Of a DNA stretch of 64,000 nucleotides, positions 25,927-33,452 are shown piece after piece. Position 1 is the first letter of the stretch; every line of letters begins with the position of its first letter. The DNA lies in NCBI RefSeq assembly GCF_006861825.1, contig NZ_VDGI01000001.1, forward strand, positions 264,172 through 328,171, in the 5' to 3' direction. The translations under genes were made by a program, and so were the position numbers. The DNA is from Psychrobacillus vulpis. GTDB taxonomy: Bacteria > Bacillota > Bacilli > Bacillales_A > Planococcaceae. Under the pieces are notes generated by a model. The model saw nothing but the letters and a program-made list of their open reading frames with translations, was not told the DNA's origin and ran no database searches.

Positions 25927-26874
25927 ATGGCAATTCCAGTAATTATTGATTGTGATCCAGGTATTGATGATGTGATGGCATTAACACTTGCTTTTGCCCA
26001 TCCGGAATTGGATATCAAATTAATCACAACAGAACCAGGAAACCAAACACAAGCAAAAACTATTTACAACGCACTTGCTTTTACTAGTTATATGAAGAAA
26101 AACATAGAGATTGCTAGAGGATTGGATAATCCATTTTTTCGTAGACTCGAAATTGCAGATGAAGTGCATGGGGAAAATGGACTTGGGGATGTCCAGTTTC
26201 CTGAACCAACAATTCAATTAAGCAAGCGAACAGCAATTGAAGCAATGAAAGAAACACTCATATCGAGTGACGAACAAATGATACTTATTGCGACAGGTCC
26301 ACTGACAAACATAGGTGCTCTTCTATTAGCACATCCAGAGGTTAAATCGAAGATTAAATATATTTCTTATATGGGTGGCGCCGCAGTCGGAGGTAACATG
26401 ACTCCAACAACTGAATTTAACGTTTATGTTGACCCACACGCTGCAGACGTTGTATTTCGTTCAGGCATCCCAATTGTAATGAGCGGACTTGATGTCACTC
26501 ATAAAGCATATGTCACACGAGAAGAGTTAAATCAAATTGAGGCAATTGGGAGTGATTTTGCACAAAAAGTTGTTAAGATGCTCCGTTTTTATGTACATGC
26601 AGCAAAGCAAACAGCTTTCCACAGCCCTGATTTTGAAAATCGTATTCGATTACATGATTTATGTGCAGTCTCTTATGTTTTGACACCTGAATTGTTTGAA
26701 GGCGATGATTGTTACGTTGCAATTGAATTAGAAGGAAGACTAACTGCTGGAACAACTGTTGTAGATTATGAACAACGAACTGGGCTTCCGCATAATGTGA
26801 AAGTATTACATACGGTTCAGAGAGAAAAGTTTGTTGAGCAATTTCTGGATGCCGTAAAAATAATGAGCCATTAA
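25927..26874 (+). CDS. Inosine-uridine preferring nucleoside hydrolase
   Basis: A 315-residue IUNH-family enzyme. The N-terminal calcium-binding motif is IDCDPGIDDVMALTLAF. Downstream family motifs are ATGPLTNIGALL, SYMGGAAVGGNMTPTTEFNV and YVDPHAADVVF. It splits ribonucleosides into ribose and free base in the cytosol. The ATG at 25927 lies 9 nt after GAGG; an in-frame ATG at 25912 overlaps that site. Ribokinase further down the operon would phosphorylate the ribose released. Confidence 0.95.
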   Translation: MAIPVIIDCDPGIDDVMALTLAFAHPELDIKLITTEPGNQTQAKTIYNALAFTSYMKKNIEIARGLDNPFFRRLEIADEVHGENGLGDVQFPEPTIQLSKRTAIEAMKETLISSDEQMILIATGPLTNIGALLLAHPEVKSKIKYISYMGGAAVGGNMTPTTEFNVYVDPHAADVVFRSGIPIVMSGLDVTHKAYVTREELNQIEAIGSDFAQKVVKMLRFYVHAAKQTAFHSPDFENRIRLHDLCAVSYVLTPELFEGDDCYVAIELEGRLTAGTTVVDYEQRTGLPHNVKVLHTVQREKFVEQFLDAVKIMSH

Positions 26875-26903
26875 ATCGGCAAAAAAACAAAGGGGAGAAA
26901 TGT

Positions 26904-27506
26904 ATGAAACGTAATTTTAAAGATGATTTTAATATGATGGCAATGTTACTTATCCCTATCGCGGTAGCGGTTAATTTAGTAGGTTTCCAGTTAGCCAATG
27001 TACTCCGCTTACCAATTTTCTTAGATACAATTGGAACTATTCTAGTTGGTGTAATTGCTGGCCCTTGGGTTGCACTACTAGCTGGACTTATAACGAATTT
27101 AATAAATGCTATTTTTAATCCTGTATATTTACCATATGCATTAACATCTATGGCAATCGGTGTTGGAGCAGGTTTACTATCTAAATACGGCTTCTTCAAA
27201 AAAATACCTAAAACCATTGTTTCCGGTATTATTATCACTTTTATAGCGGTTATTGTCTCAGCACCAATTACAGTTCTTGTATTCGGTGGAGCTACAGGAA
27301 ATACATCATCACTTATTACCGCAACATTCTTAGCATCTGGCCAACAATTATGGTCAGCTGTATTCTCTTCCACTTTTATTACTGAAATAGCGGATAAAGT
27401 TGTTTCTGTTTTAATTGTTTACTTTATTGTCCAAAAGATGTCAGATCGCTATTTATCTAAGATGAATTACGGCTATTTGTACATGAAACGAAATAACAAG
27501 AAATGA
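26904..27506 (+). CDS. ECF transporter S component, probably nucleoside-specific
   Basis: A 200-residue protein with six hydrophobic segments and the S-component style start (NLVGFQLANVLRLPIFLDTI, GTILVGVIAGPWVALLAG). S components bind the substrate within the membrane and dock on the EcfT/EcfA/EcfA' module. Substrate assignment to nucleosides rests on the neighbours, the nucleoside hydrolase and ribokinase. A terminator-like hairpin follows before the T component, which may lower expression of the energising module relative to the S component. Confidence 0.85.
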   Translation: MKRNFKDDFNMMAMLLIPIAVAVNLVGFQLANVLRLPIFLDTIGTILVGVIAGPWVALLAGLITNLINAIFNPVYLPYALTSMAIGVGAGLLSKYGFFKKIPKTIVSGIIITFIAVIVSAPITVLVFGGATGNTSSLITATFLASGQQLWSAVFSSTFITEIADKVVSVLIVYFIVQKMSDRYLSKMNYGYLYMKRNNKK

Positions 27507-27510
27507 TTCT

Positions 27511-27564
27511 AGCTCTTCTCGTTCACCTCGTTAAGTCATACAACTGAACGAGAAGGCTTTTTTT
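27511..27564 (+). terminator. Internal terminator or attenuator in the nucleoside operon
   Basis: TTCTCGTTCA and TGAACGAGAA arms (extended with AGC/GCT) with a 19-nt loop are followed by GCTTTTTTT. It lies between the S-component gene and the rest of the ECF module. Confidence 0.75.
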
Positions 27565-27581
27565 AAAGGGGGAGTATTTAA

Positions 27582-28325
27582 TTGAAACAGAACTTTTTAC
27601 TGCAACTTCATCCATTGACAAAATTCTATTTCTCTCTATTTATTTTAGTCGCAGTCCTCATTGTACCTGGCTATATATTTTCTTTTGCCGTTTTCCCTAT
27701 TCTGGTATTGATTGCAATTTTAGCAGGTGTGACGAAAGAATTTCTTAGTATCGTATTAAAAGCACTGCTTAGTGTATTAGTTATTGTCTTCATTATGCAG
27801 ATGTTCTTTTACCCTGGCGATGAAGTGTTATGGAAAGCAGGAATTTTCTCCATTACACAGGAAGGTTTGGATTACGGCTTGTTGTTAACATCTCGTATTT
27901 TAGCAATTGGAGCAGTGTTTATACTATTTTTCCGAATGACGGAAGTCCGTGATTTTGTTAAATCATTGGAAGATAAAGGGCTACCTCCGATGGGCGCTTA
28001 TGTTGTGTTATCTACTCTTCAAATTATTCCGGAAATGCGTCGTCAAGCTAATACAATTATGGAAGCACAAAAAACAAGAGGTGTAGAAACAGAGGGCTCC
28101 TTATTTGTCAGAGCAAAAGCTTTTATTCCAACATTAACCCCTCTTATCCTTTCCTCTATTGCAAGTACAGAAGAACGTGCGATTACTCTTGAATCTCGAG
28201 CATTTTCAGCACCAGTTAAAAAAACAAGCTTGCACCAGTTAACTAAAAATTCTGCTGACCGCATTTTACCGATAGTATACGTTGTAATTCTCGTAGGTCT
28301 ATTAGTATGGAGGTTTTTCTTATGA
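27582..28325 (+). CDS. ECF transporter T component (transmembrane EcfT)
   Basis: A 247-residue membrane protein with about five to six helices. It carries the EcfT coupling-helix motifs (EAQKTRGVETEG and ITLESRAFSAP), corresponding to the two Ala-Arg-Gly-type signatures that contact the ATPases. The start is TTG at 27582, 10 nt after AAAGGGGGAG. The stop overlaps the next ATG (ATGA), so it is coupled to the first ATPase. Confidence 0.92.
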   Translation: MKQNFLLQLHPLTKFYFSLFILVAVLIVPGYIFSFAVFPILVLIAILAGVTKEFLSIVLKALLSVLVIVFIMQMFFYPGDEVLWKAGIFSITQEGLDYGLLLTSRILAIGAVFILFFRMTEVRDFVKSLEDKGLPPMGAYVVLSTLQIIPEMRRQANTIMEAQKTRGVETEGSLFVRAKAFIPTLTPLILSSIASTEERAITLESRAFSAPVKKTSLHQLTKNSADRILPIVYVVILVGLLVWRFFL

Positions 28326-29182
28326 CAATTATGATCGATTTAAAAAATGTCTCTTATCGCTATCCAGTTAGTGATGACTTCGTATTAAAAAATATTTCTT
28401 TTTCTATCGAAAAAGGCAAATTTTCTGCAATTGTCGGTAATAATGGTTCAGGAAAAACAACATTATGCAATACAATACGCGGATTTGTTCCGCACTTTTA
28501 CAAAGGTGATTTAGATGGAGAAGTTATTATAGATCAAACTAAAATGGCCGATTATCAACTAGGGCAACTCGGAGAAAAAGTAGGTTATGTATTCCAAAAT
28601 CCATTTATTCAAGTGTCAGGGGTAAAGGATAATGTATTCGAGGAAGTAGCATATGGTTTAGAAAACCTTGGTGTCCCAGTAGAAGAAATTAAAATCCGGG
28701 TAGAAGAAGTATTAAAACTTGTCAAAATCGAACATTTACGTGATAAAAACCCTTTCGAACTTTCAGGTGGCCAAAGACAAAGAGTAGCCCTAGCATCCAT
28801 AATTGTAATGGACCCAGAAATTTTAGTTATTGATGAACCGACTTCTCAACTGGATCCAATTGGAACGGAACAAATATTTGATATCATCCGGCTAATGAAG
28901 GAACGTGGAAAAACAATCATTTTAGTGGAACATAAAATGGATTTAATCGCTGAATATGCAGACGATTTACTTGTTATGCATGAGGGCGAGCTAGTTATGC
29001 AAGGTCCTGTACGTGAAGTATTTGCTGATCCTGAGTTTGAAAAGTATCAAATTCAATATCCTCATGTTACGGAAATTGCACTTCAATTACAAAAATTGGG
29101 TACAGCTCTTAGTTTCATCCCAATTCGAGATGAAGAACTAGCTAAAGCATTAAATAGGACTGGAGTTGCTATACATGACTGA
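28322..29182 (+). CDS. ECF transporter ATP-binding protein, EcfA1-like
   Basis: A 286-residue ABC ATPase. Walker A is GNNGSGKTT, the Q-loop YVFQNP, the signature [12 protein letters not shown], Walker B ILVIDEPTSQLD, and the H-switch VEHKMD. The ATG at 28322 follows GGAGG and overlaps the T-component stop by 4 nt. It pairs with the following ATPase to form the asymmetric dimer that powers the ECF transporter. Confidence 0.94.
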   Translation: MTIMIDLKNVSYRYPVSDDFVLKNISFSIEKGKFSAIVGNNGSGKTTLCNTIRGFVPHFYKGDLDGEVIIDQTKMADYQLGQLGEKVGYVFQNPFIQVSGVKDNVFEEVAYGLENLGVPVEEIKIRVEEVLKLVKIEHLRDKNPFELSGGQRQRVALASIIVMDPEILVIDEPTSQLDPIGTEQIFDIIRLMKERGKTIILVEHKMDLIAEYADDLLVMHEGELVMQGPVREVFADPEFEKYQIQYPHVTEIALQLQKLGTALSFIPIRDEELAKALNRTGVAIHD

Positions 29183-29987
29183 ACTTCACTTGAATAATGT
29201 AAGCTTTTCATATCCAGATGGAACGAAAGCACTTGAAAACCTGACTCTTTCCATTGCTACAGGAGAGCGTGTTGCAATTGTAGGACAAAATGGAGCTGGA
29301 AAAACAACTGCGGTAAAGTTAATGAATGGTTTACTGAAACCTACGGAAGGTACTGTGTTAGTTGGAGACTGGAATACAAAAGACTTCACGACAGCACAAG
29401 TTTCAAGAAAAGTAGGCTATGTGTTCCAAAATCCGGATGATCAAATATTCCATAATGATGTAGAGTCGGAGGTTCGTTTCGGACCCAAAAATATGGGTTT
29501 TGAACCAGAACGTGTAGACGAGTTGACTCATTGGGCAATGGATTTATGTGGGATATCTGAATTTGCAGATGAAAACCCTTATAATTTACCATACTCTGTA
29601 AGAAAGTTTGTTACGATAGCATCGGTACTAGCAATGGATTCTGATATTATCATATTAGACGAACCTACCGCTGGACAAGATAAAATCGGTTTGCAGATAC
29701 TCGGTAACTTACTTCAAGTACTCGAAGAGAAAAAGAAATCTGTTATCACGATTACCCATGATATGGAGTTTGTAACGGACTATTTTACACGTATTGTTGT
29801 TATGGCGAACCGACAATTAGTAGCAGATGACAACGCGCAAAAAATCTTTTATAATACAGAGGTTTTAGAAAAAAGTATGTTAAAACCCCCAGCTGTTGCT
29901 CAAATGGCTAAACTACTTGATTTCCCCTCTGGGATTTTATCAAAAGGTCAATTAATAAAAGTTATTTTATCACAGCGTGGTCAATGA
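29175..29987 (+). CDS. ECF transporter ATP-binding protein, EcfA2-like with altered signature
   Basis: A 270-residue ABC ATPase. Walker A is GQNGAGKTT, the Q-loop YVFQNPDDQIF, Walker B IIILDEPTAGQD, and the H-switch ITHDMEF. In place of the LSGGQ signature the sequence reads LPYSVRKFVTIASVLAMDSD, so one of the two composite ATP sites of the dimer is probably degenerate. The ATG at 29175 follows GGAG and overlaps the previous gene by 8 nt. Confidence 0.92.
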   Translation: MTELHLNNVSFSYPDGTKALENLTLSIATGERVAIVGQNGAGKTTAVKLMNGLLKPTEGTVLVGDWNTKDFTTAQVSRKVGYVFQNPDDQIFHNDVESEVRFGPKNMGFEPERVDELTHWAMDLCGISEFADENPYNLPYSVRKFVTIASVLAMDSDIIILDEPTAGQDKIGLQILGNLLQVLEEKKKSVITITHDMEFVTDYFTRIVVMANRQLVADDNAQKIFYNTEVLEKSMLKPPAVAQMAKLLDFPSGILSKGQLIKVILSQRGQ

Positions 29988-30009
29988 TAGGAATGGAGCG
30001 GAACTATTC

Positions 30010-30903
30010 ATGAACATCACAGTAGTAGGAAGCACAAATATGGACCTTGTATACCTGGTTCCGCATATTGTAAAAGCAGGGGAAACCTTGCACAGTACAA
30101 AACATGAATTGTTTTTTGGCGGTAAAGGCGCAAATCAAGCTGTAACTGCAGGCCAATTAGGAGCGGATGTTTTCTTCATAGGAAATGTTGGAAAAGATGA
30201 TTACGGCGAAAAAATAAAGCGAAATTTGCAAGAAAAAGGAGTCAAGATTTCGGCAGTACAAGAAGTTGGTATGACAGGCCAAGCAATTATCCAATTGGCA
30301 GATTCAGGTGAAAACTCCATAGTTCTTTTTCCAGGTGCGAATTTTCTTGTCACTCAAGAACAAATTGAAGCAAATAAAGAAAGGATAGAAACAAGTGATG
30401 TCCTTCTTTTACAATTGGAAATCCCAATGCCAGCAGTCGATGCTGCTGCCAATATTGCTGCGAAAAAAAATGTACATATTATTTTAAATCCAGCACCTGC
30501 GCAACAAATAAGTGATTCATTATTGAGTAAAGTATCGATATTAACACCAAATGAGACAGAATTAGAAGTCCTAACTGGGGTAAAAACAAAAAACGAAGAA
30601 GATCTGTTTCAAGCGTGTTCCTTACTACTTCAAAAAGGAGTAGGAGCAGTAGTAGTTACATTAGGTGAAAAAGGTTCCTACTATTTGAATCACAATGAAC
30701 GAGGACATGTACAAGCAAATCAAGTGGAAGTTAAAGATACGACTGGTGCAGGCGATGCATTTAATGGAGCTTTAGCAGTAGGTTTATGTAACGGTCTTTC
30801 TTTGCGTAATAGCATTTTGTATGCATCTAAAGTAGCTGAATACGTTGTCACTCAAATGGGAGCACAACCTACTATTCCCTCTTCTTTTCGTGTAAATAAA
30901 TGA
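30010..30903 (+). CDS. rbsK: Ribokinase
   Basis: A 297-residue PfkB-family kinase. The N-terminus is VVGSTNMDLVYLVPHIVKAG, with GGKGANQAVTAGQLGAD, then ILNPAPAQ and ILTPNETELEVLTG. The catalytic motif is DTTGAGDAFNGALAVGL. It phosphorylates ribose to ribose-5-phosphate for the pentose phosphate pathway. In this operon the ribose would come from the nucleoside hydrolase. The ATG at 30010 gives the normal N-terminus; an upstream in-frame ATG at 29977 would overlap the previous gene. Its stop overlaps the next start (ATGA). Confidence 0.95.
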   Translation: MNITVVGSTNMDLVYLVPHIVKAGETLHSTKHELFFGGKGANQAVTAGQLGADVFFIGNVGKDDYGEKIKRNLQEKGVKISAVQEVGMTGQAIIQLADSGENSIVLFPGANFLVTQEQIEANKERIETSDVLLLQLEIPMPAVDAAANIAAKKNVHIILNPAPAQQISDSLLSKVSILTPNETELEVLTGVKTKNEEDLFQACSLLLQKGVGAVVVTLGEKGSYYLNHNERGHVQANQVEVKDTTGAGDAFNGALAVGLCNGLSLRNSILYASKVAEYVVTQMGAQPTIPSSFRVNK

Positions 30904-31784
30904 TGAAATCCATCATTTATTTACTTTTCCTTAGTTTGCTGTGGGGTTCTGCATTCTTATGGACGAAAGAGCTATTAAGTTATTTTGAGCCCCCTACCAT
31001 TGTATTTTTCCGATGTTTGTTTGGATTAGTTGCTCTGTTACCTTTTGTTTTGTTGAAAAAAAATCGTTTAAAAGTCAAAATACGACCATTTCTTCTCCTT
31101 GTTTTGGCTTTAGGAGCTGCAATTCCATGGAACATTATGGCCTTTTCTCTACAGGGTCTTGATACAAGTTTAAGTGGAATATTAAATGCCACTACCCCAT
31201 TGTTTGCTTTAATATTTTCCATTTTTATTCTGAAAACAAAACCTGCTTGGAATCAGACTACAAGTTTACTAATTGGATTTGTAGCTGTAACAGTCTTGAT
31301 GATTTTCTCTGGCAAAGCTGCTGGTATTCAATTCTCTATATTTCATGCACTACTCATGTTCGCGGTTACGATGTCATACGCTCTAAATTCCATTTGGATA
31401 AAAAAATATTATACAAATATACCAGCTGTATTATTAGGTTTTTTGACACTACTAATCTCAGCTGTTATTAATGGAGTAATAAGTATTTTTATGGAGCCAC
31501 AAGCTTATGCTCACTTAGGAACATGGGATACTATTATACCCCTTCTCATATTAGGGTGCCTAAGTTCAGGATTAGGAAATGTTATTTTTTATCATATCGT
31601 TTCTAGTGGAGGCCCCCTCCTTGCGTTAATGGTTACGTTTATTGTTCCTTTTATTACAATAGCGTTAGGCATTTTCTTTTTACAAGAACCATTCCATTTG
31701 GGGATTGCAATAGGGCTACCATTAATGATCATTAGTTTAATTCTAATGAATTTACATGCTATTAAAAAAAGTATTAATCATTAA
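30900..31784 (+). CDS. EamA family transporter, last gene of the nucleoside operon
   Basis: A 294-residue drug/metabolite transporter with ten hydrophobic segments in two EamA repeats (LWGSAFLWTKELLSYFEPPT in repeat 1; ILGCLSSGLGNVIFYHIVSS in repeat 2). It is translationally coupled to ribokinase (ATGATGA overlap). EamA proteins export or import metabolites. Here it could release the free base left after nucleoside cleavage, which is inference from position. The gene ends at a strong terminator. Confidence 0.88.
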   Translation: MMKSIIYLLFLSLLWGSAFLWTKELLSYFEPPTIVFFRCLFGLVALLPFVLLKKNRLKVKIRPFLLLVLALGAAIPWNIMAFSLQGLDTSLSGILNATTPLFALIFSIFILKTKPAWNQTTSLLIGFVAVTVLMIFSGKAAGIQFSIFHALLMFAVTMSYALNSIWIKKYYTNIPAVLLGFLTLLISAVINGVISIFMEPQAYAHLGTWDTIIPLLILGCLSSGLGNVIFYHIVSSGGPLLALMVTFIVPFITIALGIFFLQEPFHLGIAIGLPLMIISLILMNLHAIKKSINH

Positions 31785-31787
31785 TAC

Positions 31788-31824
31788 AAAAATCCAGCTA
31801 TCATCTTTTAGATAGCTGGATTTT
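31788..31824. terminator. Bidirectional terminator between EamA gene and tatA
   Basis: AAAATCCAGCTATC/GATAGCTGGATTTT form a 14-bp stem with an 8-nt loop and T-runs on both strands. Confidence 0.88.
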
Positions 31825-31829
31825 TTATA

Positions 31830-32021
31830 TTAATTTTTCTTTTTATCGCCGTCTTCTTTATCTTCGCTTGTAACTTCTTCTACTATATCTTTTGTGGAGT
31901 TTTTGAATTCTTTTAATGTTTGTCCAACTGCTTTGCCTAACTGAGGTAGTTTGGATGGTCCAAAAACGATTAGTGCAATTACTAGAATAATTATTAACCC
32001 TGGTAAACCGATGTTTGGCAT
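31830..32021 (-). CDS. tatA: Twin-arginine translocase subunit TatA
   Basis: A 63-residue protein with a short N-terminal membrane helix ([20 protein letters not shown]). The [20 protein letters not shown] hinge and amphipathic helix follow, then a charged tail. This is a TatA. It polymerises with TatC to export folded proteins with RR signal peptides. AAAGGAGG lies before the ATG. No tatC is present in the window. The divergently encoded dehydrogenase carries a twin-arginine signal, so TatA probably serves it. Confidence 0.93.
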   Translation of the reverse strand: MPNIGLPGLIIILVIALIVFGPSKLPQLGKAVGQTLKEFKNSTKDIVEEVTSEDKEDGDKKKN

Positions 32022-32177
32022 AGTATTTCCTCCTTTAAGTTGTTTATATAATAATCAAAAAGAAAAAAGTTATAGTTGTTTTGTATCAACTACACATTAA
32101 ACCTTCTAAGTTAATTTGTAAATAAAAGTATCATTAAAATTATTTTCAGAAAAAAAATACAATAACAAATTCGAGGG

Positions 32178-32210
32178 AAATGTGTACATTTCAAAAAAAA
32201 ATGTGTACAT
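32178..32210. promoter_or_regulatory. Two direct repeats AAATGTGTACAT, 21 bp apart
   Basis: AAATGTGTACAT occurs at 32178-32189 and 32199-32210, a spacing of two helical turns. They lie between divergent tatA and the dehydrogenase operon. They look like a paired regulator site, but no regulator gene is adjacent. Confidence 0.5.
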
Positions 32211-32316
32211 CTTATGAAAGTTAGGAGTAAAATATAAAACAGTTGTTTTGTATTAATATATTTCTATAATAAAAAAATCAAAAAGTTAATAGCTCTAAAA
32301 GGAAAGGAGAACAAAA

Positions 32317-32574
32317 GTGACACAATATAACATAGAAGAATTAAAAATGTTTAATCAAGTATTCCTTGCTTTATTTCTGGTAGCGGATTTTGCATTATAC
32401 CTATTTTTCAATAATGCTGTATTTCCGTGGTTTGCATTATTAGGCTCTGGTATTGGCCTAGCAATTATCGTTCTTTGCTGGACAGGGAAAAAACATACGT
32501 ACTTTATCGCCACTTTATTGGTATGTACTGCGGTGTTTTCTCTAGTCTATAACTGGCATACTATTGTTCACTAA
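32317..32574 (+). CDS. Small membrane protein, first gene of the gluconate dehydrogenase operon
   Basis: An 85-residue protein with three hydrophobic segments at about 12-30, 36-53 and 60-80. The start is GTG at 32317, after AAAGGAGA. There is no known motif, and no haem-binding CXXCH. It lies 83 bp before the Tat-signal subunit and is probably co-transcribed. It could be a membrane anchor or quinone-interacting partner of the dehydrogenase, which otherwise has no cytochrome subunit; this is inference. Confidence 0.65.
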   Translation: MTQYNIEELKMFNQVFLALFLVADFALYLFFNNAVFPWFALLGSGIGLAIIVLCWTGKKHTYFIATLLVCTAVFSLVYNWHTIVH

Positions 32575-32657
32575 TTAGCATATTTTTTTTACTCATTATT
32601 TACTTAGATAAACATTTTTTTTGAAGAATTCTATCAATTTATTTAGGAGGTTCTATT

Positions 32658-33431
32658 ATGTCAGAACAAGAAAAAAAAGCTCCATTTTTAGATAAACGTT
32701 CATCTCGACGCACATTTATCAAAAACTCTGGACTAACAGTCGGAGGGGTTGTTTTAGGTGGTGCACTTGGAACTCTTTTAGGAAAAGATTCTACAACAAA
32801 AACTACAGAAGCACATGTCCACTCAGAAACAACTACTACAAACTTCAACCAAGCGCTTATGTATTTTGACAAAGCACAATTCGATACAATTGATGCTGCA
32901 TCTGAACAGATTTTCCCAAAAACTGAAGTGGGACCAGGAGCAAAAGAGTTACTTGTTGCTTATTTTATCGATCATCAGCTTGCTGGGAACTGGGGTCTTA
33001 ATACAAAAGAATACATGGCTGGACCGTTTTATCCAGCAGAAGCAACACCTCTATTTGGCCATCAAACTCATCTAAACAGACAGCAAATTTTTGAATTAGG
33101 AATTGAGGGCTTAAACTCAGAAGCTTTAAAACAATATAAAGCAAAATTCCATGAAATTAAAGAAGAAGAACAGGTTGCTATTTTAAAAGCGTTTGAAGCA
33201 GGAGAAGTAAACTTAAATGGTGCTGTAACTTCAAGTTACTTTTTTGCATTACTAAAAAGTGCAACTATTGAGGGCGTTTATGCGGATCCACTATACGGTG
33301 GGAATAAAGATATGCAAGGTTGGAAAATGAAAAATTTCCCAGGTCACCAAATGAGTTATGCAAATATCATTGAAAAAGATGAATTTGTAAAAATCGAACC
33401 AACTAGCTTAAATTCACAACATAAACATTAA
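32658..33431 (+). CDS. Gluconate 2-dehydrogenase subunit 3 family protein (Tat substrate)
   Basis: A 257-residue protein. The N-terminus has a twin-arginine signal, SSRRTFIKNSG followed by a Gly/Val/Leu-rich core (LTVGGVVLGGALGTLLG). The rest is the gluconate dehydrogenase gamma-subunit fold (DTIDAASEQIFPKTEVGPGA, AYFIDHQLAGNWG, GVYADPLYGGNKDMQGWKMK). Gamma subunits escort the signal-less catalytic subunit through the Tat system. AGGAGG precedes the ATG, and the large subunit follows after 21 bp. Confidence 0.93.
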   Translation: MSEQEKKAPFLDKRSSRRTFIKNSGLTVGGVVLGGALGTLLGKDSTTKTTEAHVHSETTTTNFNQALMYFDKAQFDTIDAASEQIFPKTEVGPGAKELLVAYFIDHQLAGNWGLNTKEYMAGPFYPAEATPLFGHQTHLNRQQIFELGIEGLNSEALKQYKAKFHEIKEEEQVAILKAFEAGEVNLNGAVTSSYFFALLKSATIEGVYADPLYGGNKDMQGWKMKNFPGHQMSYANIIEKDEFVKIEPTSLNSQHKH

Positions 33432-33452
33432 TCGAAAGGGAGCTAATTAGAT

